Made by a program: the position numbers and the translations under genes. From NCBI GenBank assembly GCA_024516035.1, contig CM044958.1, positions 21,315,568 through 21,379,567 of the forward strand: a DNA stretch of 64,000 bases, given 5' to 3'. A model generated the notes under the pieces. It searched no databases. It was not told the origin of the DNA and saw nothing but the letters and a program-made list of their open reading frames with translations. The number at the start of each line of letters is the position of its first letter. Positions within the stretch are counted from its first letter, which is position 1. The stretch comes from Bactericera cockerelli (taxonomy: Eukaryota; Arthropoda; Insecta; Hemiptera; Triozidae). Positions 43,901 to 51,740 of the stretch are shown here, one piece after another.

Positions 43901-44961
43901 AAAAAGGTGAAAGGATTTTAAGATAATAGGGGTTTATTCGGATCATTTTTTGATATCTTGAACTTTTTTGACATCGGCCCCAATTTACCGGTATTTTGGG
44001 GGGGACCCGCTTCGACTAACTTTTTTATTATTCATCCTAGATGGGGTTCTGACATATCAAATTAAATGATTTTGAAGTGCTGATTACGAATTACGACATT
44101 GATTTTTAGCTATCTGTTACCGTTGTGATTCCATATAATCCTCTCATCAACCGTATTAATAAATTTATGAATAGAAAAACCCTGTCTGAGCAGTGCCTCA
44201 AACTGCCTCAAGCATGATTTCCTCTAAATCAGTCTTAGCATGGGTGAAGAAGACTCAAGAGCAATATTCGATCATTAGAGCAGTATCGCTAAGGCTCAGA
44301 TGTTCAAGAATGAAAGTGATGAGTGATGGCCCTACCTTATGAAGATGGTGCGGGAATGCCAGTATTTTATTGTTGATTTTTTCTTTAAATGTATTTATTA
44401 TTCATGAATAAATATATACTTTATATGTTTTTCCTGATTTCCTTTACTATTATTGGCCAATACCTTGCTTGAGACATTGCTCAGCCAAAATTCTCTGTTC
44501 ATAAATCGTCTGCTAGAAAGTAAAACTGACCAAGTGACAGTTGGTCATTTCTCGATTTTTCGTTACTCTGGTCGGAAATTTACCTATTGGTTAAAAATCA
44601 AAAGTTCGGTAGTATTCAAACATATGCGCGGGAAAAAGCGAAAAAACAATTTTTACCTGAAAGACTGGTGGAGATTTCAATAACCCAATGGAGATGGTCC
44701 AAATGCAAATGGTCAGTTTTACTTTCCAGCCGACGAAATACGGCTGTTTATAGCTGTGCCAAGTGCTGTTAGCAATCTTATGATGGATCAGTCTGCGGAC
44801 TGTTTTCAGGAACATGACTGTGTTCTGGCTGCATGGGGAGGAGATCATGTTCGGGAGCTCCGTGCACACGGTCCAGCAGAAGATCCCTCAGATGAAGATG
44901 ATGAAGGTTCACATCCCGTTCACGTTCAAACTTCAGGAGACTTCCCGCTCCTCCTTCTCAG
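34973..44961 (+). CDS. Candidate transmembrane protein, two exons (partial)
   Basis: Exon 34973-35085 starts ATGGTGTTGGGCATATCC and encodes MVLGISTMLVVTVAEFSSF then a hydrophobic span (LSIIAVLVCFFAMFLLIV), ending AG|GTGAGT in phase 2. Exon 44810-44961 begins after TGTTTTCAG in the matching phase and encodes NMTVFWLHGEEIMFGSSVHT, then QQKIPQMKMMKVHIPFTFKL, ending at donor G|GTAGGA in phase 1. Both use GC-ending codons, as do the Leo1 and HMGXB4 exons, unlike their AT-rich surroundings. The product would be a signal-anchored or type II membrane protein; more exons must lie to the right. I do not recognise the family. The donor of the first exon runs straight into the 36-bp minisatellite. An alternative is that 34946 is an internal acceptor (GGTGGTAG) and the protein starts further upstream. 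Confidence 0.5.
35084..35890. repeat. 36-bp minisatellite starting at a splice donor
   Basis: About 22 copies of a 36-bp unit containing CCAGCCAATGGACCGTCTGC and TTGTCTAGATAACTTT are present. Because 36 is a multiple of three, long open frames (up to 212 codons) appear on both strands; they are artefacts of the repeat. Higher-order variation (AACATTCCAGTGAATGG, ATCTTTCTAGCC variants) shows block duplication. The array begins within two bases of the donor at 35086. Confidence 0.93.
35915..36325 (-). repeat. ATAAGGAAAGTA-family repeat, diverged
   Basis: In complement it has TTTTTTACTTTCTTTATCCT, CAAAATTTGACCCATTTTTT-like sequence and the TTGAAATTTGGTGCGAACG core. It contains an extra ~170-bp insert (36060-36230) with repeated CAGGCG/CTGACG motifs (GGTCAGGCGAAGACGCCTGA). 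Confidence 0.55.
36475..36620 (-). repeat. tRNA-derived SINE, family 2 (body)
   Basis: On the + strand it reads GTCAGGACGGGGGTTTTACC, CCATTCGCTGGAAATAGTAC and CACTCAGCCTGGGTAGGGCC, the complement of the family body. The tRNA head is missing or ended by an unrelated junction. Confidence 0.65.
36755..36772. repeat. TACAGGGTG-type terminal sequence, isolated
   Basis: GTGGGACACCCTGTATATA matches the outer end of the palindromic element at 22594. The rest of the element is absent or unrecognised. Confidence 0.4.
37214..37712 (-). repeat. 52-bp minisatellite grown from a family-4 SINE
   Basis: Eight copies of a 52-bp unit containing GGTGGTGCTCCAGACTTGCA and CACAAACTCAAAATTCATGC lead into an intact reverse SINE head (GGGTGGGATTCGAGCC, CACTTGACTACC). 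The unit combines SINE sequence around its B box with other sequence. Since 52 is not a multiple of three, the long open frames here cycle through the repeat and are not genes. Confidence 0.85.
37713..38750. other. Intergenic sequence, no supported gene
   Basis: A 94-codon open frame at 37898-38182 (+) has no recognisable motif or splice support. The stretch 38565-38625 (TGTTAATATAGGCCGG, AGCTTGATATAA) is related to about 24860-24925, so it is part of a dispersed repeat. Confidence 0.35.
38757..38842 (-). repeat. tRNA-derived repeat, family 6
   Basis: The complement runs GTCCCGGTAGCTCAGTGGTA to GGGTTCGAAACCCAGCCGGG, with recognisable A and B boxes. The anticodon arm is not credible and acceptor pairing is imperfect, so I call it tRNA-derived rather than a functional tRNA. 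Related copies: 51655 and 54880. Confidence 0.6.
39634..39827. repeat. ~95-bp-arm hairpin
   Basis: CTAATGGGATTTTCTTTAGT through ACTCCAAGAATGCTACTCCA, then its complement to ACTAAAGAGAATCCCATTAA, form imperfect arms around GTTACTCGAGTAAC. A foldback insertion inside the left array is the simplest reading. Confidence 0.75.
39887..40135 (+). repeat. ATAAGGAAAGTA-family repeat, internally deleted
   Basis: The left end TTTTTACTTTCCTTTACCTA joins directly to the right part (GGGTCCCTTGGATTAAC, GTTACCGTTGAGTCACCAGT). The middle ~380 bp seen at 2478 are missing. Confidence 0.7.
40140..42265. other. AT-rich sequence with a 16-bp hairpin and a LINE-like 3' end
   Basis: ATCAATAAAAGTGTCT (40355-40370) pairs with AGACACTTTTATTGAT (40393-40408). 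At 41330-41562 a GC-richer stretch ends AATAAACATTTGATTGATTG, typical of a non-LTR retrotransposon 3' end. No ORF is supported. Confidence 0.4.
42883..43045. repeat. Dispersed repeat with CCAGACAGTGGAGGAATGAC
   Basis: This segment and 59996-60150 are homologous (GACAGTGGAGGAATGACT, CTACCACTGT.TTTACAAGGA, GGGCCCCCAGA, GTCCCCC.GCCAG). The family is unidentified and non-coding. Confidence 0.65.
43305..44130 (+). repeat. ATAAGGAAAGTA-family repeat interrupted by a LINE tail
   Basis: The left end TTTTTACTTTCTTATCCTAT is followed by the GACGAAT core, then by a LINE 3' end (43438-43620: GGAAGAGATTGCCATAGGCA to AATAAAGTGTTTC plus poly-A). The core then resumes at 43635 with ATACCATTTCTGCCTCAGGA, duplicated from 43388. 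This is a target-site duplication of ~15 bp around the retroposon. Confidence 0.75.
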
Positions 44962-44977
44962 GTAGGAATTCCACTGC

Positions 44978-45130
44978 AATTATTATTTATTTATTTACAC
45001 TTTATTTTTTATACAATACAAACAACAATTAATTATTAACAAAGATAAAAAAAAAAAATTAACAATATTTACAAAATAAGATATAAAAAATATATTTAAA
45101 TTTAAATCTACAATGTATTGTAATCCGGGG
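44978..45130 (-). repeat. LINE 3'-tail copy
   Basis: TTATTTATTTACACTTTATT and ATACAATACAAACAACAATT match the complement of the tail seen at 26357 and 59148. The copy lies just after the donor of the 44.8-kb candidate exon. Confidence 0.55.
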
Positions 45131-45159
45131 CGAAGTTAATACCTATTATTCCTTTATAG

Positions 45160-45495
45160 TTAATACCTTTGTCTATACCTATTATATCTATTAGGTATAG
45201 ACAAAGTATACTATATTTACTGTATAACATATTAGGTATAGGGTATATTAAACAAAGAACTATATTTACTGTATAAAATATTAGGTATAGGGTATCGACA
45301 AAGAACTATATTTACTGTATAAAATATTAGGTATAGGGTATAGGCAAAGAACTATATTTACTGTATAAAATATTAGGTATAGGGTATATTAAACAAAGAA
45401 CTATATTTACTGTATAAAATATTATAGGGTATTGGCAAAGAACTATATTTACTGTATAAAATATTAGGTACAGAAGTATAGACAAAGTACTTACT
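45160..45495. repeat. ~50-60-bp tandem repeat
   Basis: About six imperfect units contain AACTATATTTACTGTATAAA and ATATTAGGTATAGGGTAT. Units differ by short deletions. Confidence 0.8.
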
Positions 45496-45549
45496 ACTCG
45501 TATATTTACAGTATGAAATGAATAATATATAATTCGCTTGGATTTGTCA

Positions 45550-45785
45550 TCGTGACCGAGTGAGTTAGCGCGCGCTAGGCATTGCACGCATGGTGACCTG
45601 GGTTCGATTCCCAGCGGGGCAAGATTTTTTCTGCTCTGTACTTGGGTATTCGGGGTCCACTCATACCTCGTGAGGAAAAAAGAGTAGCTGCTTTAATGTT
45701 AGCAACTCTGTACTTGGGTATTCGGGGTCTACTCTTACCTCATGAGGAAAAAAGAGTAGCTGCTTTAATGTTAGCAGCGACTTAT
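45550..45785 (+). repeat. tRNA-derived SINE, family 5, with 72-bp tail duplication
   Basis: Head GTGACCGAGTGAGTTAGCGC, B box GGGTTCGATTCCCAGC, then a body of ~72 bp (CTCTGTACTTGGGTATTCGG, GAGGAAAAAAGAGTAGCTGC) present twice in tandem. Confidence 0.75.
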
Positions 45786-45944
45786 AGGCAAAAATCAGAT
45801 ATTGGGATATTAAATATACGGAAAAGTCCTATAGTTATGCGCTACCCACTAAAATTGTGATAATAACACAAAGAAACAACTTTTTTTTAAATTCGATTAG
45901 AGAATCTGTGTGAGGTTTACAGTTCACCGAAGGAACTACTATTT

Positions 45945-48660
45945 ATAATTGTAATTGTAATTGTAATTGTGCTCAGAGGCACTTATATTTACGGAAAGAG
46001 TCCATATATAATAATATAACATTTAAAAAAATATATTGCATAAAAAAAGATACATAAAATACAAAAGAAATTCAAATACATTAAACATTTCAAGATACTG
46101 GAAAATTAACATAAAAATTATAAATATGACTAGATTGGAGCTATGGTAAATATAGTAAATAAGGATCACAGTTGATTTGCCTGTCTCATCATTCTATTTA
46201 CAGGAGCATAGAAGGTGTAATTTGTTCTACAAAAATTGATAAAGTAAGTAGTTTTATTTCTAAGACGCCTGTGACAGTCAAGCCCCACCAACTCCAGCAG
46301 CTTGACACAGTCAATGTCTCCTGCAACAAGTTTATCCAAGAAATGGCAGTCGGACAACTCTCTACGTTTGGATAGTAAAGGAATTTCCAAATCCGTGAAA
46401 CAATAACGATAAGAGAAATATTTGGAAAATTTCTTTTGAACACGTTCAATAGAGTCACTATGAACTTTGTAGTGCGGAGACCAGACTACACAACCATACT
46501 CGAGCAAAGAACGTACCAAGGCTATGTAAAGGAGATAAAAGGCATTGGAAGAAAGATCTTTTGAGTTTCTGTTGATGTAGCCAAGTAGTCTAAAGCAACG
46601 CATGGTGAGATTGGAGATGTGTGAAGCAAAAGTTAGCTTCCGGTCGAACACCACACCAAGATCTTTAACTTCAACCACAGATCTAAGGGGAACAGATTGA
46701 ATTGTGTATGTGAAATTGAAATCCCCATTATTTCTTGAAAATTCCATCACCACACATTTGTGTAAGGATAACTGCAAGCCATTGAGAGAGAGCCAATCTG
46801 AAAACCGCTTGACGTCTTCCTGAAGATGAAAACAGTCCTCAATATTGTTTATGGCTTTGTAGACTTTAACGTCATCCGCAAACATGAGAATTGACGAATG
46901 TTGAATAAGTTTGGGAAGATCATTAAAAAATAAACTGAAGAGGACAGGACCGACGTGGCTACCTTGTCCAACTCCCGAAACAACTTGGATAGGCCTTGAA
47001 ATAAATGAACCAATTTTAACACGTTGTGTCCTGCCCTGTAGATAACTGGTAAGCCATTTGAGGAACACATCACCCAAACCATAAGATCGTAATTTTGAAA
47101 TAAGGAAAGTAGTATCCACCCGATCAAAAGCTTTGGCAACGTCGGTATATACCGAGTGTACAGAATGACCTTTCTGAAAAGCATTTATAATATCATGTTG
47201 ATATGAGAGAAGATTGGTGACTGTAGAACGTTTCGAGATGAATCCATGTTGATGATTGGAAATAAAATTCTTACAAGAGAAGGACAACTTCTGTGAAATC
47301 AATTGATCTAGGACCTTGGGTATAGAAGACTGGATGCAGACTCCTCTGTAATTAGCCACATCACTCCTGTTACCCGATTTAAAAATGGGAAGCAAAAAAC
47401 TAGATTTCCAAGATGATGGAAACTGCCCAGATGAAAGAGATAAATTAAATATAAAAGTGATGGGATAAGCCAATGCGGAGGCCAGTTTCTTAAGAACGAT
47501 GGGAGGAATAGCATCAGGACCTGCAGATGTTTTGGGAGGAAGAGAGGAGAGGGCTTTAAACACTTCCTTTGAGTCAAGAGAAAAACAGCCAAAGTCGAGA
47601 ACATCAAGCGAGGAATAATGAGGCACCGGCTGGTCTGACCTGAGATAAACAGATGAGAAAGATTCAGCAAACAAATCAACTGAATCAGAAGCAGACGAAC
47701 TATTAACTTCATTCAGAAACATGTGCTGAGGAAAACCAGACATTTTTCGGGACTCCTCGGAAAATTTCCAAAAGTATTTTGGGTCAGACTGTACACGTCT
47801 ATTAACATTGTCAATATACTTAGCATAACACTGAGCACTAAGAACTTTACAACGAGCACGTAATTTAGAAAAATTACGATAGTCTGATTGAAGATGTGAA
47901 GATTTATACAAAATGTGAGCTTTCTTCTTCTCACGTGTCAAATGTTTTAAAGATTTGGAAAACCATTTCGGGAAGGAACTAGGTTGATATGTCTTAGACG
48001 GTGTAAACAAATCAATACCTCTTACCAAAGTTTCATTGAGAGAAGAAACAACAAGATCAATATTGGAAAGAGAGAGAATTGCGTCCCAATCTGTGTCATT
48101 CAAGAATCTTTTAAAAGAGGGAAAATCACAGTTCAAGTAATCATAATATTGATGATCCAAGGACAGGTACTCGGCTCCGTTATTCACAGAAACAGAAAAT
48201 GTGAAGGCATTATGATGATGACTATCAGCGTGAAGGAGATCGACCGGACGAAGAACTGAGAGCAAGTTGTCATTAGTGAAAAGAAGATCCAAAAATATCC
48301 CCCTATCGTTCGGCAGTGTGTTAGCTTGACAAAAAGAGAGACAGTTAAATATTTCACAAACATGTACAGCTGGAGAAGTTGGAGGACAGTTGACTAACAT
48401 TCCTGACTCGTCGTCATAACCCCAAGTAGCAGAGTTCAGGTTGTAGTCTCCTGACAAAAAGAAATGAGCTTCAGGATGGAGTGACACTAGCTCTTCAACC
48501 ATTGCACAGTGCTCCATGTAAGTCTCAACAGGGGAGGTCGGAGGAATATACACACACCCAAAAATGTATGTTTGACCTGAAACATTCACATAAACAAAAA
48601 GATGATCAAATGAACATGATGGGTTCGTGACTGTCACAAGTCTTATAGATTTATGGTATC
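45945..48660 (-). mobile_element. Jockey/CR1-like non-LTR retrotransposon, 5'-truncated
   Basis: The element ends on the - strand in a short (AATTAC)n tail (45950-45972), common for this superfamily. Its 5' edge lies inside the endonuclease domain, so it was truncated on insertion, the normal fate of LINE copies. The only ORF is uninterrupted for 823 codons, which indicates a fairly young insertion. Confidence 0.85.
46166..48637 (-). CDS. LINE ORF2 fragment: endonuclease C-terminus plus reverse transcriptase
   Basis: The fragment has 823 residues from the first Met; the frame is open a few codons further upstream to about 48655. Residues ~55-145 are the end of an APE-type endonuclease (FFLSGDYNLNSATWG, FLDLLFTND, HADSHHHNAF). 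Residues ~410-690 are reverse transcriptase: PIFKSGNRSDVANYRGVCI, YTDVAKAFDRVD (Asp499), SGVGQGSHVGPVLF, and the catalytic FADDVKVY (Asp588-Asp589). The C-terminal ~130 residues are the usual LINE thumb/tail. It copies its own RNA at a nicked target. The missing N-terminal endonuclease half means it cannot make a complete nuclease. The motif set fits the Jockey/CR1 group; finer placement needs phylogeny. Confidence 0.9.
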   Translation of the reverse strand: MTVTNPSCSFDHLFVYVNVSGQTYIFGCVYIPPTSPVETYMEHCAMVEELVSLHPEAHFFLSGDYNLNSATWGYDDESGMLVNCPPTSPAVHVCEIFNCLSFCQANTLPNDRGIFLDLLFTNDNLLSVLRPVDLLHADSHHHNAFTFSVSVNNGAEYLSLDHQYYDYLNCDFPSFKRFLNDTDWDAILSLSNIDLVVSSLNETLVRGIDLFTPSKTYQPSSFPKWFSKSLKHLTREKKKAHILYKSSHLQSDYRNFSKLRARCKVLSAQCYAKYIDNVNRRVQSDPKYFWKFSEESRKMSGFPQHMFLNEVNSSSASDSVDLFAESFSSVYLRSDQPVPHYSSLDVLDFGCFSLDSKEVFKALSSLPPKTSAGPDAIPPIVLKKLASALAYPITFIFNLSLSSGQFPSSWKSSFLLPIFKSGNRSDVANYRGVCIQSSIPKVLDQLISQKLSFSCKNFISNHQHGFISKRSTVTNLLSYQHDIINAFQKGHSVHSVYTDVAKAFDRVDTTFLISKLRSYGLGDVFLKWLTSYLQGRTQRVKIGSFISRPIQVVSGVGQGSHVGPVLFSLFFNDLPKLIQHSSILMFADDVKVYKAINNIEDCFHLQEDVKRFSDWLSLNGLQLSLHKCVVMEFSRNNGDFNFTYTIQSVPLRSVVEVKDLGVVFDRKLTFASHISNLTMRCFRLLGYINRNSKDLSSNAFYLLYIALVRSLLEYGCVVWSPHYKVHSDSIERVQKKFSKYFSYRYCFTDLEIPLLSKRRELSDCHFLDKLVAGDIDCVKLLELVGLDCHRRLRNKTTYFINFCRTNYTFYAPVNRMMRQANQL

Positions 48661-49550
48661 ACAATTTGGAAAAGTACATCATGTTGACAGAGTTGACACA
48701 AAAGTTTTCACATCAACTCACCAAAGAGGGGAATTCCTCGTTTACAACTTTCGCAATCGCGGTTTTTTTCTCATTTTTCCTCATCGTCCCATTGTTCTCT
48801 CACGTCCTAGATCTTTTCTGATTATCGTAGCTGTCAGACTTTGTGACAGCACTTTGGTTGTGCTCGGATTGATGGGTACACTCCTGTACAACTTAATACA
48901 ACAACACTTGTGGTCCTCTGTCGTAAGCAGTCACCTGCGATGGAGAGAGACATGGGTCCGAATGCATTGTCCTACAGCCACGCTTACTCGACAGAGCGTT
49001 TCATGGGAAAATTCTTCTTTTTATTCATTTACTTCCGAGAAATTTCGTTTTTGTAAAAAAAATTATTTTTTTGCTCCGATTTCCATTCCGCTTTCAATTC
49101 ATATTTGTGGACGTTTCATGACCTCCTGAGCAACTTTGGTTTTGTGTCGGTCCGTCGGTCTGTTAAAAATATTCCATGTAACGCGCAAATCTTGGAAACT
49201 ATTTTTTATTACTGCACCAACATTGGGGGAAAAGGTATCATGCGATTTTACGCTTATAACCTTTTAATCTATTGTAGACTGAGGTAGTTCCCCCGCATCT
49301 TCCAACTAGAGACATCTTGTCTTCCTCCTTGTGCCAATGCCACTCAGGCGAAGTTAATTCCAACGAATGATCGACATTCCATTCTATGATATCATTTTTT
49401 TTTTAATTTGTTTGTAAAATGTACCGAATATAATTATGTATTTACTGTATAATTATAAATATACCTGTGTTCACAATTTATTAATTGATGCAGCACATTA
49501 AAAAACAAAAGTGCACTTACACAAAACTTCCCACCCATGAAATCACGAGT
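48661..49550. other. Intergenic, one long open frame without support
   Basis: A 158-codon + strand frame at 48653-49129 has no recognised domain and overlaps the LINE 5' edge. Its base composition is not coding-like. I do not annotate it as a gene. Confidence 0.35.
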
Positions 49551-49551
49551 T

Positions 49552-49640
49552 GGTCCGCATTGATGGCACCAGTTCTCATTCAGTCACTGAAGTTAAGCAA
49601 CGTCCAGCGAGGTTTGGAATTGGATGGGTGACCATTGAAA
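49552..49640 (+). repeat. 5S-rRNA-derived SINE fragment
   Basis: GGCACCAGTTCTCATTCAGT, CACTGAAGTTAAGCAACGTC and GGATGGGTGACC follow the 5S rRNA sequence from about base 25 to 80. The downstream part (49640-49740) diverges from 5S, as expected for a SINE3 body. Confidence 0.72.
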
Positions 49641-49969
49641 TTCGAACACCTCCTCGTGATGCCGGCTATTTCCGGATCTAGGAGACTTTGGAGATGCCTA
49701 TCTATAGGACTACGCACTAAGCTAGGAGTCAATAAAATCGAGTTAATGTGACCGAGTCAATGGAATTGTCCTAATGAACGCGAGTCAATGAATCGTAAGG
49801 ACAAGACCTCGCTAACTGGGTGATTGTAATTCAGTTCGATCTTCTCGGATTGAATTGGCCATAAAGTTGCGCAACACTCGTGACTCCGCAGAACATTGCC
49901 AAATGCCAATAGTCAATGAATTCAATGATTCTCTCCTCGATGTATCGAAATTACGTACTTCATCACCAT

Positions 49970-50178
49970 GCACTGGTAGTCAAGTGGTTAAGGCGCTAGT
50001 CTGGTAATCCAGGTAGCGTAGCGATGCGTTGGTTCGAATCCTACCCAATGCATGAATTTTTCCTCATTCATTTGAATTTGTGACCATATAATAATAAGAC
50101 TCTGAGGGTTAGGTGGTAGAAAATGCGTTAAGCATTAACCTCGCCTGTTGGTTACCTTCCACTAAAGACTGTTATTAT
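49970..50178 (+). repeat. tRNA-derived SINE, family 4, complete
   Basis: This is the best full copy: CACTGGTAGTCAAGTGGTTA, GTCTGGTAATCCAGGTAGCG, GGTTCGAATCCTACCCAATG, ATAATAATAAGACTCTGAGG, and the CCTCGCCTGTTGGTTACCTT tail. It ends in (TTA)n. Confidence 0.8.
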
Positions 50179-50513
50179 TATTAGCATTACTATAACAGCC
50201 TCCTTCACTTTTCGAATTCTATTATACATTGATTTCTTTTTACTCTGGTAATGGCGCCACTGGTCGTTACTCATACAAGTAACTACTCATTTTTCCTCAC
50301 GAGGTATGAGTACACCCCAAAAGAAAAGTATTTTTTAATAAGTAAAAATGCATTATAATTAATGGACAAGTGTCTGCTATGGATAGATATAATAAAATTC
50401 AGGACAAAAATCAATAATAGGCCTGAAATATTTTAATTTCTTAAAATAACGTATCAGTTATTGCTTAAGTATGCTTGATTAACTCAACATAATTCAGCGT
50501 AGACACTTGCTTA

Positions 50514-50540
50514 AAAAAAAAAAAAAAAAAAAAAAAATGA
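50514..50540 (+). repeat. Poly-A tract
   Basis: About 24 A follow ACACTTGCTT. The upstream body is not recognised. Confidence 0.4.
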
Positions 50541-50994
50541 TAGTGTTAGATGTAAGGTACAATAAGGTTTATAGTATTTACATTACGTACATATGATAGT
50601 ACCTATCTACAGTGTACTTGTGACTTGTTGATTATTGAGTTATTATTGTCGCTAATGTTGCGTAGATAATGATTTCCACGAACTTGTGTGTTTTATCCGA
50701 GTTCAATATTATGTAACTTTTCTTTTTATAAAGTTTATGATTGTTTTTTGCAACACCTATAACTATTTAACTACGTCTCGACCAGGCGCGGCCGGTGGGA
50801 AAATATTTTGGGGGTGCTGCCACAAAAACCGAACTAATATGGGTTTTATAGAGTCGCTCTTTCAGTATCTATTAAAGAGTTTCAATTTGTTTACCATGCC
50901 AAACATAATAATTATGCATTAGTTAATGTGGAAATGTGTGATGATTTTCATTGTGTTTGAGCTATAATAGGACTTATCTTTTTCTTCTTTTAGT

Positions 50995-51345
50995 CTGTCT
51001 TATCCCGCTTAAGCAGGGTCAACGTTGGTCAACCTAATGGTTGAGGTTGGTTGGTTTTGGTACATTTTTACTGCTGGATCCCCTCCTAACGCCAATGATT
51101 CTATTTGATTTAATGTCATGATTGAGATGGATAGTCAGGACGTGGGTTTAACCCTCCATTCGCTGGGAATCGTACCAGCTACCGACATTAACCTCACCAA
51201 GCCTGGTTATTGTCGGAAAAGCCAGCCTCACAAGTAATGAGGGAACAGATTTTCTGTGAAAAATCTATTCCGACCGGGGATCGAACTCAGGATCTCTGGT
51301 CTACGGGCAGTAGTCACAACCGTTACGCCACGGAGGCTGGCTATA
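50995..51345 (-). repeat. tRNA-derived SINE, family 2, long form
   Basis: The complement starts AGCCTCCGTGGCGTAACGGT and includes GAGTTCGATCCCCGGTCGGA. It continues past the body into a further ~120 bp (GGTTGAGGTTGGTTGGTTTT in + orientation) shared with 62815-63135. Confidence 0.75.
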
Positions 51346-51654
51346 ATAGGACTTATGATCCTCTCTTTTTCTTCAGGGGGTGCTGCAGTTCCGCACTCCA
51401 ATTTGTCGAATTTCAAGCAAATTAAATGGTAATATCTGATCCAAGGATCCCCAATCTAACAAGATTGTCTGGATAACAAGACTAGTTTAATGCCCAACTA
51501 AGAAGTCGCCTTATTCCAGCATGTATAATATTATTACTATATTTTTTTTTTTTTTTAAAGGTAAGTGTGCCCCGGAACCGCTTTCGCATTACTTCAGGGC
51601 ACTTTACCTTTACATCCATGCCATTCCGGAAACGGAAAATTTCGGTCAGAAATT

Positions 51655-51735
51655 TCCGCACCGGCCGGGATTCGAACCCGCGACCTCCGGGTCAGTAACC
51701 AATGCTCTTAACCACTGAGCCACGGAAGTCGGCAT
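51655..51735 (-). repeat. tRNA-derived repeat, family 6
   Basis: The complement reads CCGACTTCCGTGGCTCAGTG, AAGAGCATTGGTTACTGACC and GCGGGTTCGAATCCCGGCCG. It ends only a few bases before the Pogo transposon. The anticodon arm is not convincing enough for a functional tRNA. Confidence 0.55.
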
Positions 51736-51740
51736 TATTA

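Noticed and set aside
46172..48259. Shorter + and - strand frames inside the LINE
   Set aside because: Shadows of the 823-codon reverse transcriptase frame.
48653..49129. 158-codon + strand frame
   Set aside because: No recognisable domain, overlaps the truncated 5' edge of the LINE, no splice or composition support.
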